This document shows positions 43,601-52,581 of a stretch of 64,000 nt of DNA, piece after piece (the first letter of the stretch is position 1; each line of letters begins with the position of its first letter). The position numbers were made by a program, and so were the translations under genes. Origin of the DNA: Desulfamplus magnetovallimortis (lineage in GTDB: Bacteria > Desulfobacterota > Desulfobacteria > Desulfobacterales > Desulfobacteraceae); NCBI RefSeq assembly GCF_900170035.1, contig NZ_LT828558.1, forward strand, positions 1 to 64,000. Reading direction: 5' to 3'. Under the pieces are notes generated by a model. The model was not told the origin of the DNA, did not search any database, and worked only from the letters and a program-made list of their open reading frames with translations.

Positions 43601-46042
43601 GGGTTCCATGAGGTTGAAAATAGTTGTCTGTTCCGCATTGAACATTATGATATCAGTTGACATCTCCTTTCGGTTCATTTTCAGGCGGTAGGCTGATTTT
43701 CCGGTCTGTTTTTTGTCAATTGCAAGCTCCACCCTGCCGTCAGATTCATTGAAACGGTAGCCCTCAATTATCACTTTGTCCAGAACATGTTTTTTGTCTG
43801 CAACTCCTTTTATAGTGAAGCTTCCGGTGGTGTCGGAAATTGCATAGTAGTTGCCCTGGCCCTGGGATGCAAATATTAGGGCATCTGTTGCAGGGTGAAC
43901 AGCAAAAAGCTCTCCGTGAAGCAATCGTTTGCATCTCCCTGTTATTGTGGCAAATCCGTTCCTGGGGTTCTTCATTTCAGGAATCACGGGAATATTGCAA
44001 AGTTCTGCAATGATATGACATATTTCAGAACTTTGGCGTGCTGCATATCTGTTGTTAGTGTTTTCCGGGGTGTCAGAGGGAGTTCCCCAGTTGGAGCGTG
44101 CATCATTGAGGGTTGCAAAGGTAAAACCAGGCATTCCGGCAAGTGCCGTGACTTCTCCACCAAGGGCAGGTCTGTCAGGAAAATAACTTTGCCAGGGTGT
44201 GAGGCGATTGGGTCTTAAAGTCTCCTGGTAGAGATGTGGCAGGCCAGTTGATTTTGCAAGTAACATTGCGCTGTTTTTAAAAATGGAGTTAAGGTAGCGA
44301 TAATCCTGGGAGCGGTTAATTCCTGATTTTAAGGGATAGAGCCACCCTTTATCAAATCCTCCAAAACCTGTTCCATGGCTGGAAAGATGAAGTGATATGG
44401 CTGCCTTTATCTCATATTCATCCATTTGGCTTCTGAATGATAATGCATGTTTTATAAGATTTTTCTGCTGTTTCAGATCTTTTTGCCTCTCTTTGAGATC
44501 GGCAAGGGAAAGTTTTATAATCCTTGAAAGCGCAGTTTTCTCCTCAAAGGAGAGGTTAGTGTAATCAGGTGTCCATTCAAGCTTTCTGAGCATCAGCCTT
44601 TTTTCAGCCACGGACTTGATCTTCTCTTTAATATTTGTACCGTGAAAAAACATTCTGTTTTCATGATCGGGGGTGGCCGAAATCTCATTTGGCCATGAGG
44701 GTTTACTGTGAAGATTGTTTTTTCTATTTTTATTGTCCTCCGGAGCAGGAGTGGACTTGGCGTGAAAATATTCCCCATTATTTTCATTGTCTGGGTTGAT
44801 TGTTGAAATCGGCAATGAAGGTTTAGAATTTTTTTTTATGCGAAGGGTTATTAACTCTCTTGAAAGATCATCAACTTCAGTGGCAATACGTCCCGAAATT
44901 GCCTGATTGAAAATGGTTTTTTCTCTTATGCTTTGAAATGTGGCATCATCATCGTTTTTTTTAGATAAGTGATTGTTTAATAAGTAACTGTTCAGGCAGT
45001 GTATTTTATCCTCTACATCTGAGATCTGCTCCTCAAGTTCACTCTTTATATTTTTAATAACCTTTTTTTTGGTACCAAGGCTCCAGACCATCTCCCGCCA
45101 CCCTGCAAGGGCAAGCTTGTGGCCTTCGGTGGCAATGAGCATGACAGATCGTGAAGGTGGGTTTTTCTGCAAAACCTCTGCAAGATCATAAAGCGTATTG
45201 ATGCTGCAACTCTGATCTGAACCTGAGTCAGGAGGGACAAATGCTTCAACAATAATCATCTCACCGGAAAGTTGAGCATTATTGCCTTTTATTATGGCGT
45301 AGTGATTTTCTGCTGTTTTTTGTTTCCAGGCAGCTTTAGACTTTATGGTTACATGTAGATCGGCAAGGGTCTCTATTTCTACAGACTCAATTGATGCAAT
45401 ACCTAAAAGTTTTTCAAGTCTGTTTTTCTCCATGCGGAACATGGGAAAGTTGAGGGGCGTAACTTCCCTTTTATCCTTAAATGTCCAGCCTATAGAGTCC
45501 CCAGGGTCATAGAAAATAAGTGCAGATGCTCCAAGGTTAGCAGCGTTAAGCCAGTTCTTTCCGGAGTTTATATCCATAAGCACAATGGCTTTTTTGATAT
45601 TCTGGTGGTTGAACATTTTCAGCTCACCATTTCCTGCAAATACAAGATGCCCCTCTATTCCTTCCGGAGGGGTTGATTGGGGAGAAATTGCATTGTAATG
45701 GAAAGGTTCTATGGGAAAGGTTAGGGGGGGGATATTACAGGTTTCGTAAGGGGTAGCTGGTGTTCCGTTGTTTGGAACCCAGGTATTAGGAGCTAGAGTA
45801 TGATGGTGGCGTTGTGTTTTTCTGTGGGGTGTTATTGTTATTGTGGAGTTATCTGTTTCAAGTGCCGGAATTTGAAAGGGATAAGTCTGAACTTCATATA
45901 TACCAGCAAGCATTTTATGGAATGAATTTTTTTCATCTGCATTTGATGTGCTGGTAAAAGCGAATAAAGATAGAAAAATAATTATGAAAATCAGCAGTTC
46001 ATTCTGTACACAATAGATTTTTCTGGTCAATGGGGTTTCCAT
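40691..46042 (-). CDS. Giant fusion: M28-peptidase-like ectodomain + FtsX/MacB-type ABC permease
   Basis: A 1783-residue membrane protein. An N-terminal signal/anchor (residues about 13-30) is followed by a PA-like segment (IVLMDINSGKNWLNAANLGA) and an M28-peptidase-like domain split by a long coiled coil (about 330-530). The second half of the peptidase fold shows HLSSHGTGFGG and GMPGFTFATLNDARSNWGTP. The usual first metal His and the Glu pair are not conserved (IIVEAFVPPDSGSDQ and ATEGHKLALAG), so it is probably a pseudo-enzyme. Several helices at about 1000-1090 precede an FtsX permease core with KRRRTRTALTCTTLVILTFT and ISSVHERKREIGIYTSVGLA, ending IYPSKMAARIAIPDVNKTW. A 220-residue cytosolic tail ends in nine-residue repeats. 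It overlaps the kinase gene by 16 bases. Confidence 0.82.
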   Translation of the reverse strand: METPLTRKIYCVQNELLIFIIIFLSLFAFTSTSNADEKNSFHKMLAGIYEVQTYPFQIPALETDNSTITITPHRKTQRHHHTLAPNTWVPNNGTPATPYETCNIPPLTFPIEPFHYNAISPQSTPPEGIEGHLVFAGNGELKMFNHQNIKKAIVLMDINSGKNWLNAANLGASALIFYDPGDSIGWTFKDKREVTPLNFPMFRMEKNRLEKLLGIASIESVEIETLADLHVTIKSKAAWKQKTAENHYAIIKGNNAQLSGEMIIVEAFVPPDSGSDQSCSINTLYDLAEVLQKNPPSRSVMLIATEGHKLALAGWREMVWSLGTKKKVIKNIKSELEEQISDVEDKIHCLNSYLLNNHLSKKNDDDATFQSIREKTIFNQAISGRIATEVDDLSRELITLRIKKNSKPSLPISTINPDNENNGEYFHAKSTPAPEDNKNRKNNLHSKPSWPNEISATPDHENRMFFHGTNIKEKIKSVAEKRLMLRKLEWTPDYTNLSFEEKTALSRIIKLSLADLKERQKDLKQQKNLIKHALSFRSQMDEYEIKAAISLHLSSHGTGFGGFDKGWLYPLKSGINRSQDYRYLNSIFKNSAMLLAKSTGLPHLYQETLRPNRLTPWQSYFPDRPALGGEVTALAGMPGFTFATLNDARSNWGTPSDTPENTNNRYAARQSSEICHIIAELCNIPVIPEMKNPRNGFATITGRCKRLLHGELFAVHPATDALIFASQGQGNYYAISDTTGSFTIKGVADKKHVLDKVIIEGYRFNESDGRVELAIDKKQTGKSAYRLKMNRKEMSTDIIMFNAEQTTIFNLMEPGNFNYMTKIDIFDGRRDALPLKYWYSRIDTRSSTICSIFTEPGTPIKLTLSDSVLKKKLILTNASPEKPQGTGYITEKWPAINNTSFHVATDMWNLITPRVDTLESHGIFNASIRKLQNKGTLHLKTAESALEQMKYDKFQAAATASWALASKVYEDVEKTQKDVLFGVLFYIALFVPFAFCMERLLFGFANIYKRIISFITILIIQITIIYNVHPAFQLAYSPIVIILAFFIIGLSTVVSMILFLRFEREMVLIQRKTSHMRQEEISSLKAFTAAFHLGVSNLKRRRTRTALTCTTLVILTFTIMGFTSVKSIRLHTNTRLDSASGYNGFLMKQLNWKDFPHESLGVIKNTFSEKAVIVPRVWLENHKRSSAPLISVIKELNTSWNHTNKTAQASAIVGFDSDESLVTAIDRILVKGRWFDADDKNVVIIPLPMADSLSAATGDTLLIRGTPYSVKGIFDPKIFNSITDLDGEIMTPAIFPDETTQDLTEVEMEALESGEDISSFESRYTHIPTEKTVIIPAKTLLAYGGKLKGFAGTPITGTPITGGNVKQTSSDLQFKDQSEKKSLPSKAVDSPKTIDSSKAVELLAREVTDRFKMVLFTGTEDGSFVYNANDSINYSGVPNILVPVLISIMIVLNTMISSVHERKREIGIYTSVGLAPNHVAFLFIAEAMAFAVISVVLGYLAAQASAHFFANTPMWEGITVNYSSIAGAGAMILVIAVVMISVIYPSKMAARIAIPDVNKTWKLPEPKGNCLEITLPFLLKMHEHKSISVFLYNWFREHQDYSHGIFSTGEVKYDCSENYPNQHSWLHSTEAHKYKKIVSRIWLAPFDLGMMQKITITFTQSMTDSTYLQIKTEIERESGEADIWLRLNKRFLFELRKQLLIWRSLDEQSNRNIPTPLPDPISHKTNNSQGSHKTSSSQVSHRTSSSQASHKTSSSQASHKTSSSQDEQRDQDITKPTTKMEDM
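40755..40880 (-). repeat. 27-bp coding tandem repeat
   Basis: Four to five units of 27 bases (nine codons, consensus ASHKTSSSQ) at the C terminus of the 1783-residue fusion. They lie less than 100 bases from the 21-bp repeats of the next gene across the ATGA overlap. Confidence 0.85.
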
Positions 46043-47571
46043 GCAAGCACTTCTGATATTTTTGCAATCGAAAATGGTTTTTTGATATAGGCATCTGCTC
46101 CCTGTTCCAGATAGCCCTGTGCCTCTCCATTAAGTGCATAGCCGCTGCATATTATGATTCTGGCATTGGGTTTTTCATTTTTCAGAAGGGGCAGCAATTT
46201 TTTAGCTGGCATATCCGGAAGAATAAGATCAAGCAGTATAATGTCTATTTGGCCATGGTAGTTTTCTGCAATGTGAATTGCTTCGGTTGCAGTGCCTGCA
46301 CTGAGAACATGATAGCCAAGGATATCAAGAATTGCAAAGTTGACATCCATGACCATTTTTTCATCTTCAATTACAAGAATTGTGCCTTTTCTTCTTTGTG
46401 GATCTCCATGTTCCAGAGATTGTAATGATTTTTGTTCGTCATCAGTAATAGCAAGTGGGAAAAATGTGGTGACGGTTGTACCTTTGTCAGGTTCTGACTC
46501 TATATTGATCCAGCCTTTATGATGCTTCACAATGCCAAAAGCTGCGGCCATTCCCATGCCTCGTCCCTGAAATTTGGTGGAGAAAAAAGGCTCCATTACC
46601 CTGTGCCTTGTCTCTTCATTCATTCCTGTACCATTATCACTTATTTTAAGAGATGCATGTGCCCCGGGCTTAAGTCCTGGGTGGTTGAGAATGTTTGATA
46701 TGGAGACACGGTGAGTATCAAGTGTAATTGTGATTTTGCCATTATCCTTCAGGGCTTCGCAGGCATTGGAGTATATTGCAGAGAAGAGCATCTCCAGTTG
46801 AACCTTGTCCAGATTAACAGAAAGCTCTTCTTCACAGATATTGAAAACAGTATTGCACTCGTTTTGTTTTTCTGGGTCATTCAAGATATTCTGTTGCTGT
46901 TTTTTTAGGAAGTCAGTCAGGGAGATGGGGGAGTTGCGATGTTTTCCACCCCTTGCATAGGTGAGAAGCTGTGTGGTAAGGCGAGTCATTTTTTCAATGG
47001 ATTTTTTTATCTTGCCGGATCTGAGTAGAAGCTTTTCTTCGCCTGAATAGTCCATCTTCAGCAACTCAATGTTGCCAAGTATCTCTGCAAGGGCGTTGTT
47101 AAACTGATGAGCTATACCGCCTGCCATGGTTGAGAGCGCTTCAAATTTATGGAAAATTTTTTCCATGTTATGTACTGCCTGTTCTGTTTTGGCAGCAAGT
47201 TTAAGAGTCTCAAGCTTTTCAAGGCACTTTGCAACACGGGCACACAAAATAGATGGTTCGGCAGGTTTTACAAGAAAATCATCTGCACCAAGACGCATTG
47301 CGTCAACAGCACACGAAAGTTCCCCATGTCCTGTGAGCAGCATGACCATGGTTTCGTTGAAGGTGTGTTTTATTTTTTTAAGAAGTGTCAAGCCGTCAAT
47401 TTTATCCATTACAAGATCTGTAACGACAAGATCAAATGTCTGGTGCTGGATAATTTCAAGGGCTTCTTCGCCGCTGCTGGCGGTTGTGATACTATAACCT
47501 TTTTGTTTGAGCAGAACTGCAATGGCATTTAGAATAATTGGCTCATCATCCACAAGCAATATTTTATTCAT
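46027..47571 (-). CDS. Hybrid histidine kinase: REC-HisKA-HATPase-REC
   Basis: A 514-residue soluble signalling protein. The N-terminal receiver (residues 1-120) has the phospho-Asp in FDLVVTDLVMDKIDG and Lys in DFLVKPAEPS. The kinase core has the H-box MAGGIAHQFNNALAEILGNI, an N-box SNACEALKDNGKI, and G-boxes SDNGTGMNEE and GRGMGMAAAFGI. A second receiver at about 395-514 has IDIILLDLILPDMPAKKL and YIKKPFS. There is no membrane or sensor domain other than the first REC, so its input comes from another phospho-donor. It overlaps the giant fusion gene by 16 bases, tying signalling to the transporter. Confidence 0.9.
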   Translation of the reverse strand: MNKILLVDDEPIILNAIAVLLKQKGYSITTASSGEEALEIIQHQTFDLVVTDLVMDKIDGLTLLKKIKHTFNETMVMLLTGHGELSCAVDAMRLGADDFLVKPAEPSILCARVAKCLEKLETLKLAAKTEQAVHNMEKIFHKFEALSTMAGGIAHQFNNALAEILGNIELLKMDYSGEEKLLLRSGKIKKSIEKMTRLTTQLLTYARGGKHRNSPISLTDFLKKQQQNILNDPEKQNECNTVFNICEEELSVNLDKVQLEMLFSAIYSNACEALKDNGKITITLDTHRVSISNILNHPGLKPGAHASLKISDNGTGMNEETRHRVMEPFFSTKFQGRGMGMAAAFGIVKHHKGWINIESEPDKGTTVTTFFPLAITDDEQKSLQSLEHGDPQRRKGTILVIEDEKMVMDVNFAILDILGYHVLSAGTATEAIHIAENYHGQIDIILLDLILPDMPAKKLLPLLKNEKPNARIIICSGYALNGEAQGYLEQGADAYIKKPFSIAKISEVLAWKPH

Positions 47572-47743
47572 TTTTTATAATGTACCTTTGGGGTAATGTG
47601 TCCAGTGCCCGAGCATGGAGAAGTTGAAATCTTCAACCTTATACGATTATGGAGTAATCATGTTGTATGAGTCATCATATTCGTAAAAATTACCGGATAG
47701 AAGATGTTCCGCCGGACAGGAAAACCAGCTTAAGATACATGCC

Positions 47744-47805
47744 ATGCATTTCCGGTGGTGTCAAGTGCTACATTGGTACAACTTATAATTCCACCGGAAA
47801 TGCAT
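47744..47805. other. Perfect 15-bp inverted repeat between HTH-REC and kinase genes
   Basis: ATGCATTTCCGGTGG (47744-47758) is exactly complementary to CCACCGGAAATGCAT (47791-47805), with a 32-base loop. No T run follows in either direction, so it is not a simple terminator. It could be a regulatory hairpin, operator or mobile-element remnant. Confidence 0.7.
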
Positions 47806-47830
47806 TTTAAATGATATTTATGTAATATAA

Positions 47831-48463
47831 TTATGCTTTAGATGCTGCATAGGCTCTTCTGCGTTTGGCTCTTATGTGATCCTTTATCCAGTGCAGATCC
47901 CTGAGAAGATCTTCTGCCTTCTCAACCAGTTCTTCGTTATCCACCGGTTTTTCCATAAGGTCATCTGCACCGGCATCAAGAATTTCATCTTCATTTTCCT
48001 GTGATGCATGACCTGTGAGAATAAGGATTTTGATATGGGATGTTGAGTCATTTGTTTTGATGAAACGGCATGCCTCAAAGCCATCCATGTTGGGCATCAT
48101 AAGGTCAAGTATAATAAGGTCGGGATTGAACTGTTTGGCCTTTACACCTGCTTCAAAACCATCCTTGGCAGTTTCAACTTCAAATGTATTTTCAAGGAAA
48201 AGTTTCTCAAGACCTTTAACCACAAGCTCATTGTCATCAACAATAAGAACCCTTGCCGGTGCATCAATCTGCCTGATCATCATTTTCATTCCCTGGGCCT
48301 TCAGGGATTTTTCAAGGTCCGACTTAATTATGCGGTGATGTCCACCAGGAGTGACGAAAGAATTTATTTTTCCTGCTTTTACCCAACGCCACATGCTCAT
48401 ACGTGTAACACCACAATATTTTGCTGCCTGGGGAATTGTCAAAATGTCTGGATTTTTACTCAT
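47831..48463 (-). CDS. MerR/excisionase-type HTH fused to a receiver domain
   Basis: A 210-residue response regulator with an unusual order: a DNA-binding domain first (TIPQAAKYCGVTRMSMWRWV and PGGHHRIIKSDLEKSLK, residues 8-55), then a receiver (RVLIVDDNELVVKGLEKLFL, phospho-Asp in DLIILDLMMPNMDG, Lys in DLMEKPVDNEE). A basic C-terminal tail follows. An AGAGGATAATT site precedes the ATG. It lies between the ABC ATPase gene and the hybrid kinase gene and is the likely transcriptional output of the kinase (inference). Confidence 0.88.
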   Translation of the reverse strand: MSKNPDILTIPQAAKYCGVTRMSMWRWVKAGKINSFVTPGGHHRIIKSDLEKSLKAQGMKMMIRQIDAPARVLIVDDNELVVKGLEKLFLENTFEVETAKDGFEAGVKAKQFNPDLIILDLMMPNMDGFEACRFIKTNDSTSHIKILILTGHASQENEDEILDAGADDLMEKPVDNEELVEKAEDLLRDLHWIKDHIRAKRRRAYAASKA

Positions 48464-48613
48464 AATTATCCTCTCTTTTTGTTTTTTTGGTGGTTTAATA
48501 CCACTTTGGTTAAAAAATACTTTTATTTACTATAAGCAACTTGGTTTAATCTGAAAAGTTTGGTTTGATCTGAAAAAGTCAGATCGTGATAATTTTAAGG
48601 AATGAGTACGAAA

Positions 48614-48678
48614 TAAACACTCATGCTTGTGTATCAGTCACCCCCAAATATAAAAATGATAGTCATTTTCACGGTAAA
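48614..48678 (+). repeat. Repeat family A, single copy
   Basis: It runs from TCATGCTTGTGTATCAGTCA to CACGGTAAAA, with AATGATAGTCATTTTC inside. It lies 37 bases from the ABC ATPase stop codon. Confidence 0.82.
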
Positions 48679-48714
48679 AAAATCATTACTTATACCTCAT
48701 TGGTTGTTCATGGT

Positions 48715-49467
48715 TTAGTGTCTATTGCCAATGGAGATCTCTCCAAGTGATATTGAAAGCTCGTCTCTGTTTTCTATCTTATCCACCTGCCCATCCCTTA
48801 TCCAGACTACCTGGTCTGAAACATTGAGCATTTTAAAATCGTGGGTGGCGGAAATAATAGTTATGTTTTTTTCCTGACTTAATTGCTGAAGAAGAGATAT
48901 GATCTCTTCTCCTGTCCTGAGATCCAGGTTTCCAGTAGGTTCATCTGCCAGAATAATACCTGGATCGTTTGCAAGCGCCCTTGCAGCAGCAACCCTTTGT
49001 TGCTGTCCTCCTGAAAGCTCGGAAGGTTTGTGGTTATATCTTGATTCAAGCCCCACCATCTTAAGCAGGGTCATGCCCCTGTCATTTGCATCATCACTGT
49101 TCACTCCTGCAAATGTCATGGGCAAGGTAACATTTTCAAGGGCAGTCATCAGCGGAATCAGGTTGAATGTCTGGAAAATATAGCCGATTTTTCTGCATCT
49201 CAACCATGCAAGTTCATAGGCATCAAGCTGGGCAATGTCCACTTCATCTATGAAAACCTGACCGGATGTTGGTTTGTCCAAGCCGCCTATCATGTTGAAG
49301 AGTGTACTTTTGCCTGAGCCTGAAGGTCCCATGATGGAGATATATCTGCCAGCAGTAATATCAAGATTTATTCCCTTTAATACCTGTACTTCCATTTTAC
49401 CCATATGGAAATTTTTGGTCACATTGGATACGCGTACGATTTTGCTCTCTTCATGATTTTCGGGCAC
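48715..49467 (-). CDS. ABC transporter ATPase, LolD/MacB type
   Basis: A 250-residue nucleotide-binding subunit with Walker A GPSGSGKSTLFN, Q-loop IFQTFNLIPL, signature ELSGGQQQRVAAARALANDP, Walker B GIILADEPTGNLD and the H-loop TIISATHDF. The EPTGNLD wording and short length are typical of LolD/MacB/FtsE-type ATPases, which drive FtsX-family permeases by mechanotransmission. The start is GTG at 49467. It follows the small FtsX permease gene (145 bases) and is expected to serve that and the giant fusion protein. Confidence 0.92.
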   Translation of the reverse strand: MPENHEESKIVRVSNVTKNFHMGKMEVQVLKGINLDITAGRYISIMGPSGSGKSTLFNMIGGLDKPTSGQVFIDEVDIAQLDAYELAWLRCRKIGYIFQTFNLIPLMTALENVTLPMTFAGVNSDDANDRGMTLLKMVGLESRYNHKPSELSGGQQQRVAAARALANDPGIILADEPTGNLDLRTGEEIISLLQQLSQEKNITIISATHDFKMLNVSDQVVWIRDGQVDKIENRDELSISLGEISIGNRH

Positions 49468-49612
49468 TTTCCATATTCCTTACTTGAAAAAAGAGTTGGG
49501 AATGGGGTTTAAATAACGTGACCGTTTATATCCGTGAGCAGTGATTCCCGCCCGCTTTTTTAAATCAAAATGGGGAAGTTATTTTGTACTCATTCCTTAA
49601 ATCGGGAATTCA

Positions 49613-50332
49613 TCAGTTCTCCATTCTCATTGCTTCAACAGGCTCCATACGGGCTGCAACAATAACTGGATAAATCACTCCTGCAAGGCTTAGGATGCAT
49701 CCTGTTATGAAAGCTTTGCCCATTGACAGTAAAATATCCTGAAGCGGAAGTGTATATATTACTGTGGAGCCGTATTGAAAAAACGATGTCAACAGTGCAA
49801 ACAATGCTCCGAAAACTGCACCTGCTGAAGCACCAGCTCCTCCCTCCATCAGCGCCTCCAGCATGAAAAGCCTTACAATAAAATGGTTCAGTGCCCCAAG
49901 GCACTTCATGGTTCCGATCTCCCTGAATCTTTCAGTCACAGCCATCAACTGGGCATTAACAATTCCAACCACACAAACAAGCAGTGAGAGAGAGACAATC
50001 CATTTTTGTTTGGGGCTGTTCTTGATTGCCCATTTATTTGTCTGTGTTGTCTCTTCTTTTGTATCAGGTGCAGGATCATATCCTGCGGCAGTTAGTTTTC
50101 TTTGCAGATCGGCATTTTCAAGGGATGCAAGGCTATTTGCAATATCACTTGTGACCTGTGTAAAACATAAAAAAGAGACAGCAAGTACAAGGCTTATGGT
50201 TGTTATAATGGATCGTAAAAAACGTGCCTTAATGCTTCTGAAAGCAATCCCGACAGATTTTGTAAAAGGCATTACCACATGATGCCGGGTTAATTGTTTT
50301 TTTTGTCTTAAAAAGGATGTATTGTTCTCCAC
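49613..50332 (-). CDS. Compact FtsX-family ABC permease
   Basis: A 239-residue permease with an N-terminal helix at KARFLRSIITTISLVLAVSF, a very short periplasmic loop of about 70 residues in place of the large MacB-type domain, and a C-terminal three-helix block. The conserved coupling region is VTERFREIGTMKCLGALNHF and the last helix ends GVIYPVIVAARMEPVEAMRM. The start is GTG at 50332, about nine bases after GAGG. It pairs with the downstream LolD-type ATPase. The short loop suggests the partner fusion protein supplies the large extracytoplasmic part (inference). Confidence 0.85.
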   Translation of the reverse strand: MENNTSFLRQKKQLTRHHVVMPFTKSVGIAFRSIKARFLRSIITTISLVLAVSFLCFTQVTSDIANSLASLENADLQRKLTAAGYDPAPDTKEETTQTNKWAIKNSPKQKWIVSLSLLVCVVGIVNAQLMAVTERFREIGTMKCLGALNHFIVRLFMLEALMEGGAGASAGAVFGALFALLTSFFQYGSTVIYTLPLQDILLSMGKAFITGCILSLAGVIYPVIVAARMEPVEAMRMEN

Positions 50333-50569
50333 TTTGAAATCCTCTGAAGGAGGTTTCTTCTACAATTATTTTATATAAAAAGCAGATTTTTTTTAGTAAT
50401 AAACAAATTGTGCGAAACAAATAAAGCCAGTTTTATAAGTCTTGATTTGAATATCAAAAGTGCCTGTATAAAACAAGTACAATCATAACTTGACAAGGTC
50501 AGTGATAGCAAAAGAAAAATGTAAAGGCAAGGGTAAAAAGTAATTTTATTCAGAAAAAGTGAAAATTTT

Positions 50570-52222
50570 TTAAATCATGGTTTTAAATGTATTTATAAGG
50601 CCATTCGTTGAGCTGTCATGTGTATCAGTTTTGTGACTATTTTTAATTTCTGGGAGAATTTTTCTGGCAAGCTCCTTTCCAAGCTCAACTCCCCATTGAT
50701 CAAAACTGAAAATATTCCAGATGACTCCCTGTACAAAAATTTTGTGTTCATACATGGCAATGAGGGAACCTAATGTACGTGGTGTAAGTTTTTTGAAGAG
50801 AATGGAATTTGTTGGCCTGTTTCCTTTAAATACTTTATGAGGAGCAACCCTTTTGATCTCATCGTCTGTTTTTCCTTCATTTTTCATAATATCCCTTACT
50901 GTTTCATAATCTCTCCCTTGCATGAGTGCCTCTGTCTGGGCAAGAAAATTGGAAATCAGAATATTGTGGTGATCTCCTGAAGGGTTGTGACTTCTGGCAG
51001 GTGCAAGAAAATCGGCAGGAACAAGTTCTGTGCCCTGATGAATAAGCTGATAAAAGGCATGTTGACCGTTGGTGCCAGGTTCTCCCCATATTACAGGGCC
51101 TGTTGACCAGGATATTTCATTGCCGTTACGGTCAACGCTTTTGCCGTTGCTCTCCATATTTCCCTGCTGGAAGTAGGCCGGAAATCTGTGCATATACTGG
51201 TCATATGGCAGAATAACTTCACTTTTGGCTCCAAAAAAATTTGTGTACCAGATTCCTGTAAGGGCAAGTATCACCGGAATGTTTTTGTCAAAAGAGCTAT
51301 TTCTGAAATGAAGATCCATATCATGGGCACCGGAAAGAAGTTCTCGGAAGTTGTCAAATCCCACTGAACAGCATATGGAAAGTCCTATGGCAGACCAGAG
51401 GGAATATCTGCCTCCTACCCACTCCCAGAACTCAAACATGTTGCTGCTGTCAATTCCAAAATTCTGGACAGCGTCTTTATTTGTAGAGATAGCTGCAAAA
51501 TGGTATTTGACAGCACTTTCATCACCATTTGCATATGCAAGAAGCCACTTGCGCGCGTTGTGAGCGTTTGTCATGGTCTCCTGTGTGGTAAATGTCTTTG
51601 ATGCAATAAGGAAAAGGGTGGTTTCCGGATTCAGGTGTTTTAATGTTTCAACAATATGGGTGGCATCTACATTGGACACAAAGTGGGCAGATAGATTTTT
51701 TTTTGCATAGGGTTTAAGGCACTCTGTAACCATTAAAGGGCCAAGATCTGAGCCACCTATGCCGATGTTGACAATATCTGTTACAGGTTTTCCGGTATAT
51801 CCTTTCCACTTTCCAGAGCCTATGTCATCTGAGAATTTTTTCATTTGTTCGAGCACTAGATTTATTTTTGGCATAATATCTTCACCATCAAAAATGACAG
51901 GGCTGTTTTTTATATTTCTAAGAGCTGTGTGGAGAACTGCTCTGTTTTCTGTGCCATTGATTCTGTCTCCAGTGAACATTTTTTCCATGGCATCAGGAAG
52001 CTCTGTCTCCTTGGCAAGTTCGACAAGATGGCAGATTGTCTCATCGGTGATGATATTTTTTGAATAATCAACAAGTATATCATTGAAACGTATGGAGAAA
52101 CGGCTGAAACGTTCAGGATCTTCTGCAAAAAGTTTTCTCATGTGTATGTTACGCATTTTGTTGTAGTGCTCTGTGAGTTTTTTCCAGCTTTCGGTGTTTT
52201 GGGGATTTATGTTTGCAAGCAT
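50570..52222 (-). CDS. pgi: Glucose-6-phosphate isomerase
   Basis: This enzyme interconverts glucose-6-phosphate and fructose-6-phosphate in glycolysis and gluconeogenesis. It is a full-length 550-residue enzyme, opening [20 protein letters not shown], with [17 protein letters not shown], the signature [24 protein letters not shown], and [19 protein letters not shown], including the catalytic Glu and His region. The start is ATG 52222, just after an AGGAGGTC site; GTG at 52252 is less likely. It is divergent from the ferredoxin gene. Confidence 0.96.
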   Translation of the reverse strand: MLANINPQNTESWKKLTEHYNKMRNIHMRKLFAEDPERFSRFSIRFNDILVDYSKNIITDETICHLVELAKETELPDAMEKMFTGDRINGTENRAVLHTALRNIKNSPVIFDGEDIMPKINLVLEQMKKFSDDIGSGKWKGYTGKPVTDIVNIGIGGSDLGPLMVTECLKPYAKKNLSAHFVSNVDATHIVETLKHLNPETTLFLIASKTFTTQETMTNAHNARKWLLAYANGDESAVKYHFAAISTNKDAVQNFGIDSSNMFEFWEWVGGRYSLWSAIGLSICCSVGFDNFRELLSGAHDMDLHFRNSSFDKNIPVILALTGIWYTNFFGAKSEVILPYDQYMHRFPAYFQQGNMESNGKSVDRNGNEISWSTGPVIWGEPGTNGQHAFYQLIHQGTELVPADFLAPARSHNPSGDHHNILISNFLAQTEALMQGRDYETVRDIMKNEGKTDDEIKRVAPHKVFKGNRPTNSILFKKLTPRTLGSLIAMYEHKIFVQGVIWNIFSFDQWGVELGKELARKILPEIKNSHKTDTHDSSTNGLINTFKTMI

Positions 52223-52488
52223 TTTGACCTCCTGAATCATTTTTTTTGCCACAGTTTAATGAAAAATGTCATAGGTATAATTTTTAACTGTTGATAGTAT
52301 AACACCATATTTATCAATTTAAAGTTTTTTACATGTTTATCAAAATAAATTTATAAAAAAATATTGATTTTCCAGGAACAGTTCATTTTGCAATTTAGAT
52401 TTATTGATGGATATTATGAAGGTTGTTCCTTGTTGATTGCTGTTTGAACCAGTAATAAACAGTTGTTTTGCAGTTAAAAAAATAACTT

Positions 52489-52503
52489 TGGTATGTGCTT
52501 TGC
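52489..52503 (+). promoter_or_regulatory. Sigma-54-like (-24/-12) promoter upstream of the ferredoxin gene
   Basis: TGGTATGTGCTTTGC fits the TGGCAC-N5-TTGC consensus, with TGG and TTGC intact and correct spacing (CAC is TAT here). It lies about 80 bases before the ferredoxin ATG. A sigma-54 activator gene is 3 kb downstream. The rest of the 330-base gap to pgi is AT-rich without a gene. Confidence 0.6.
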
Positions 52504-52581
52504 ATATTTTTAGGATTAATTTTTTAATAGTTGAAAAAAGTTTAAAACATCATAAATGTTAATTTGAATTTGGGAGCTGAA

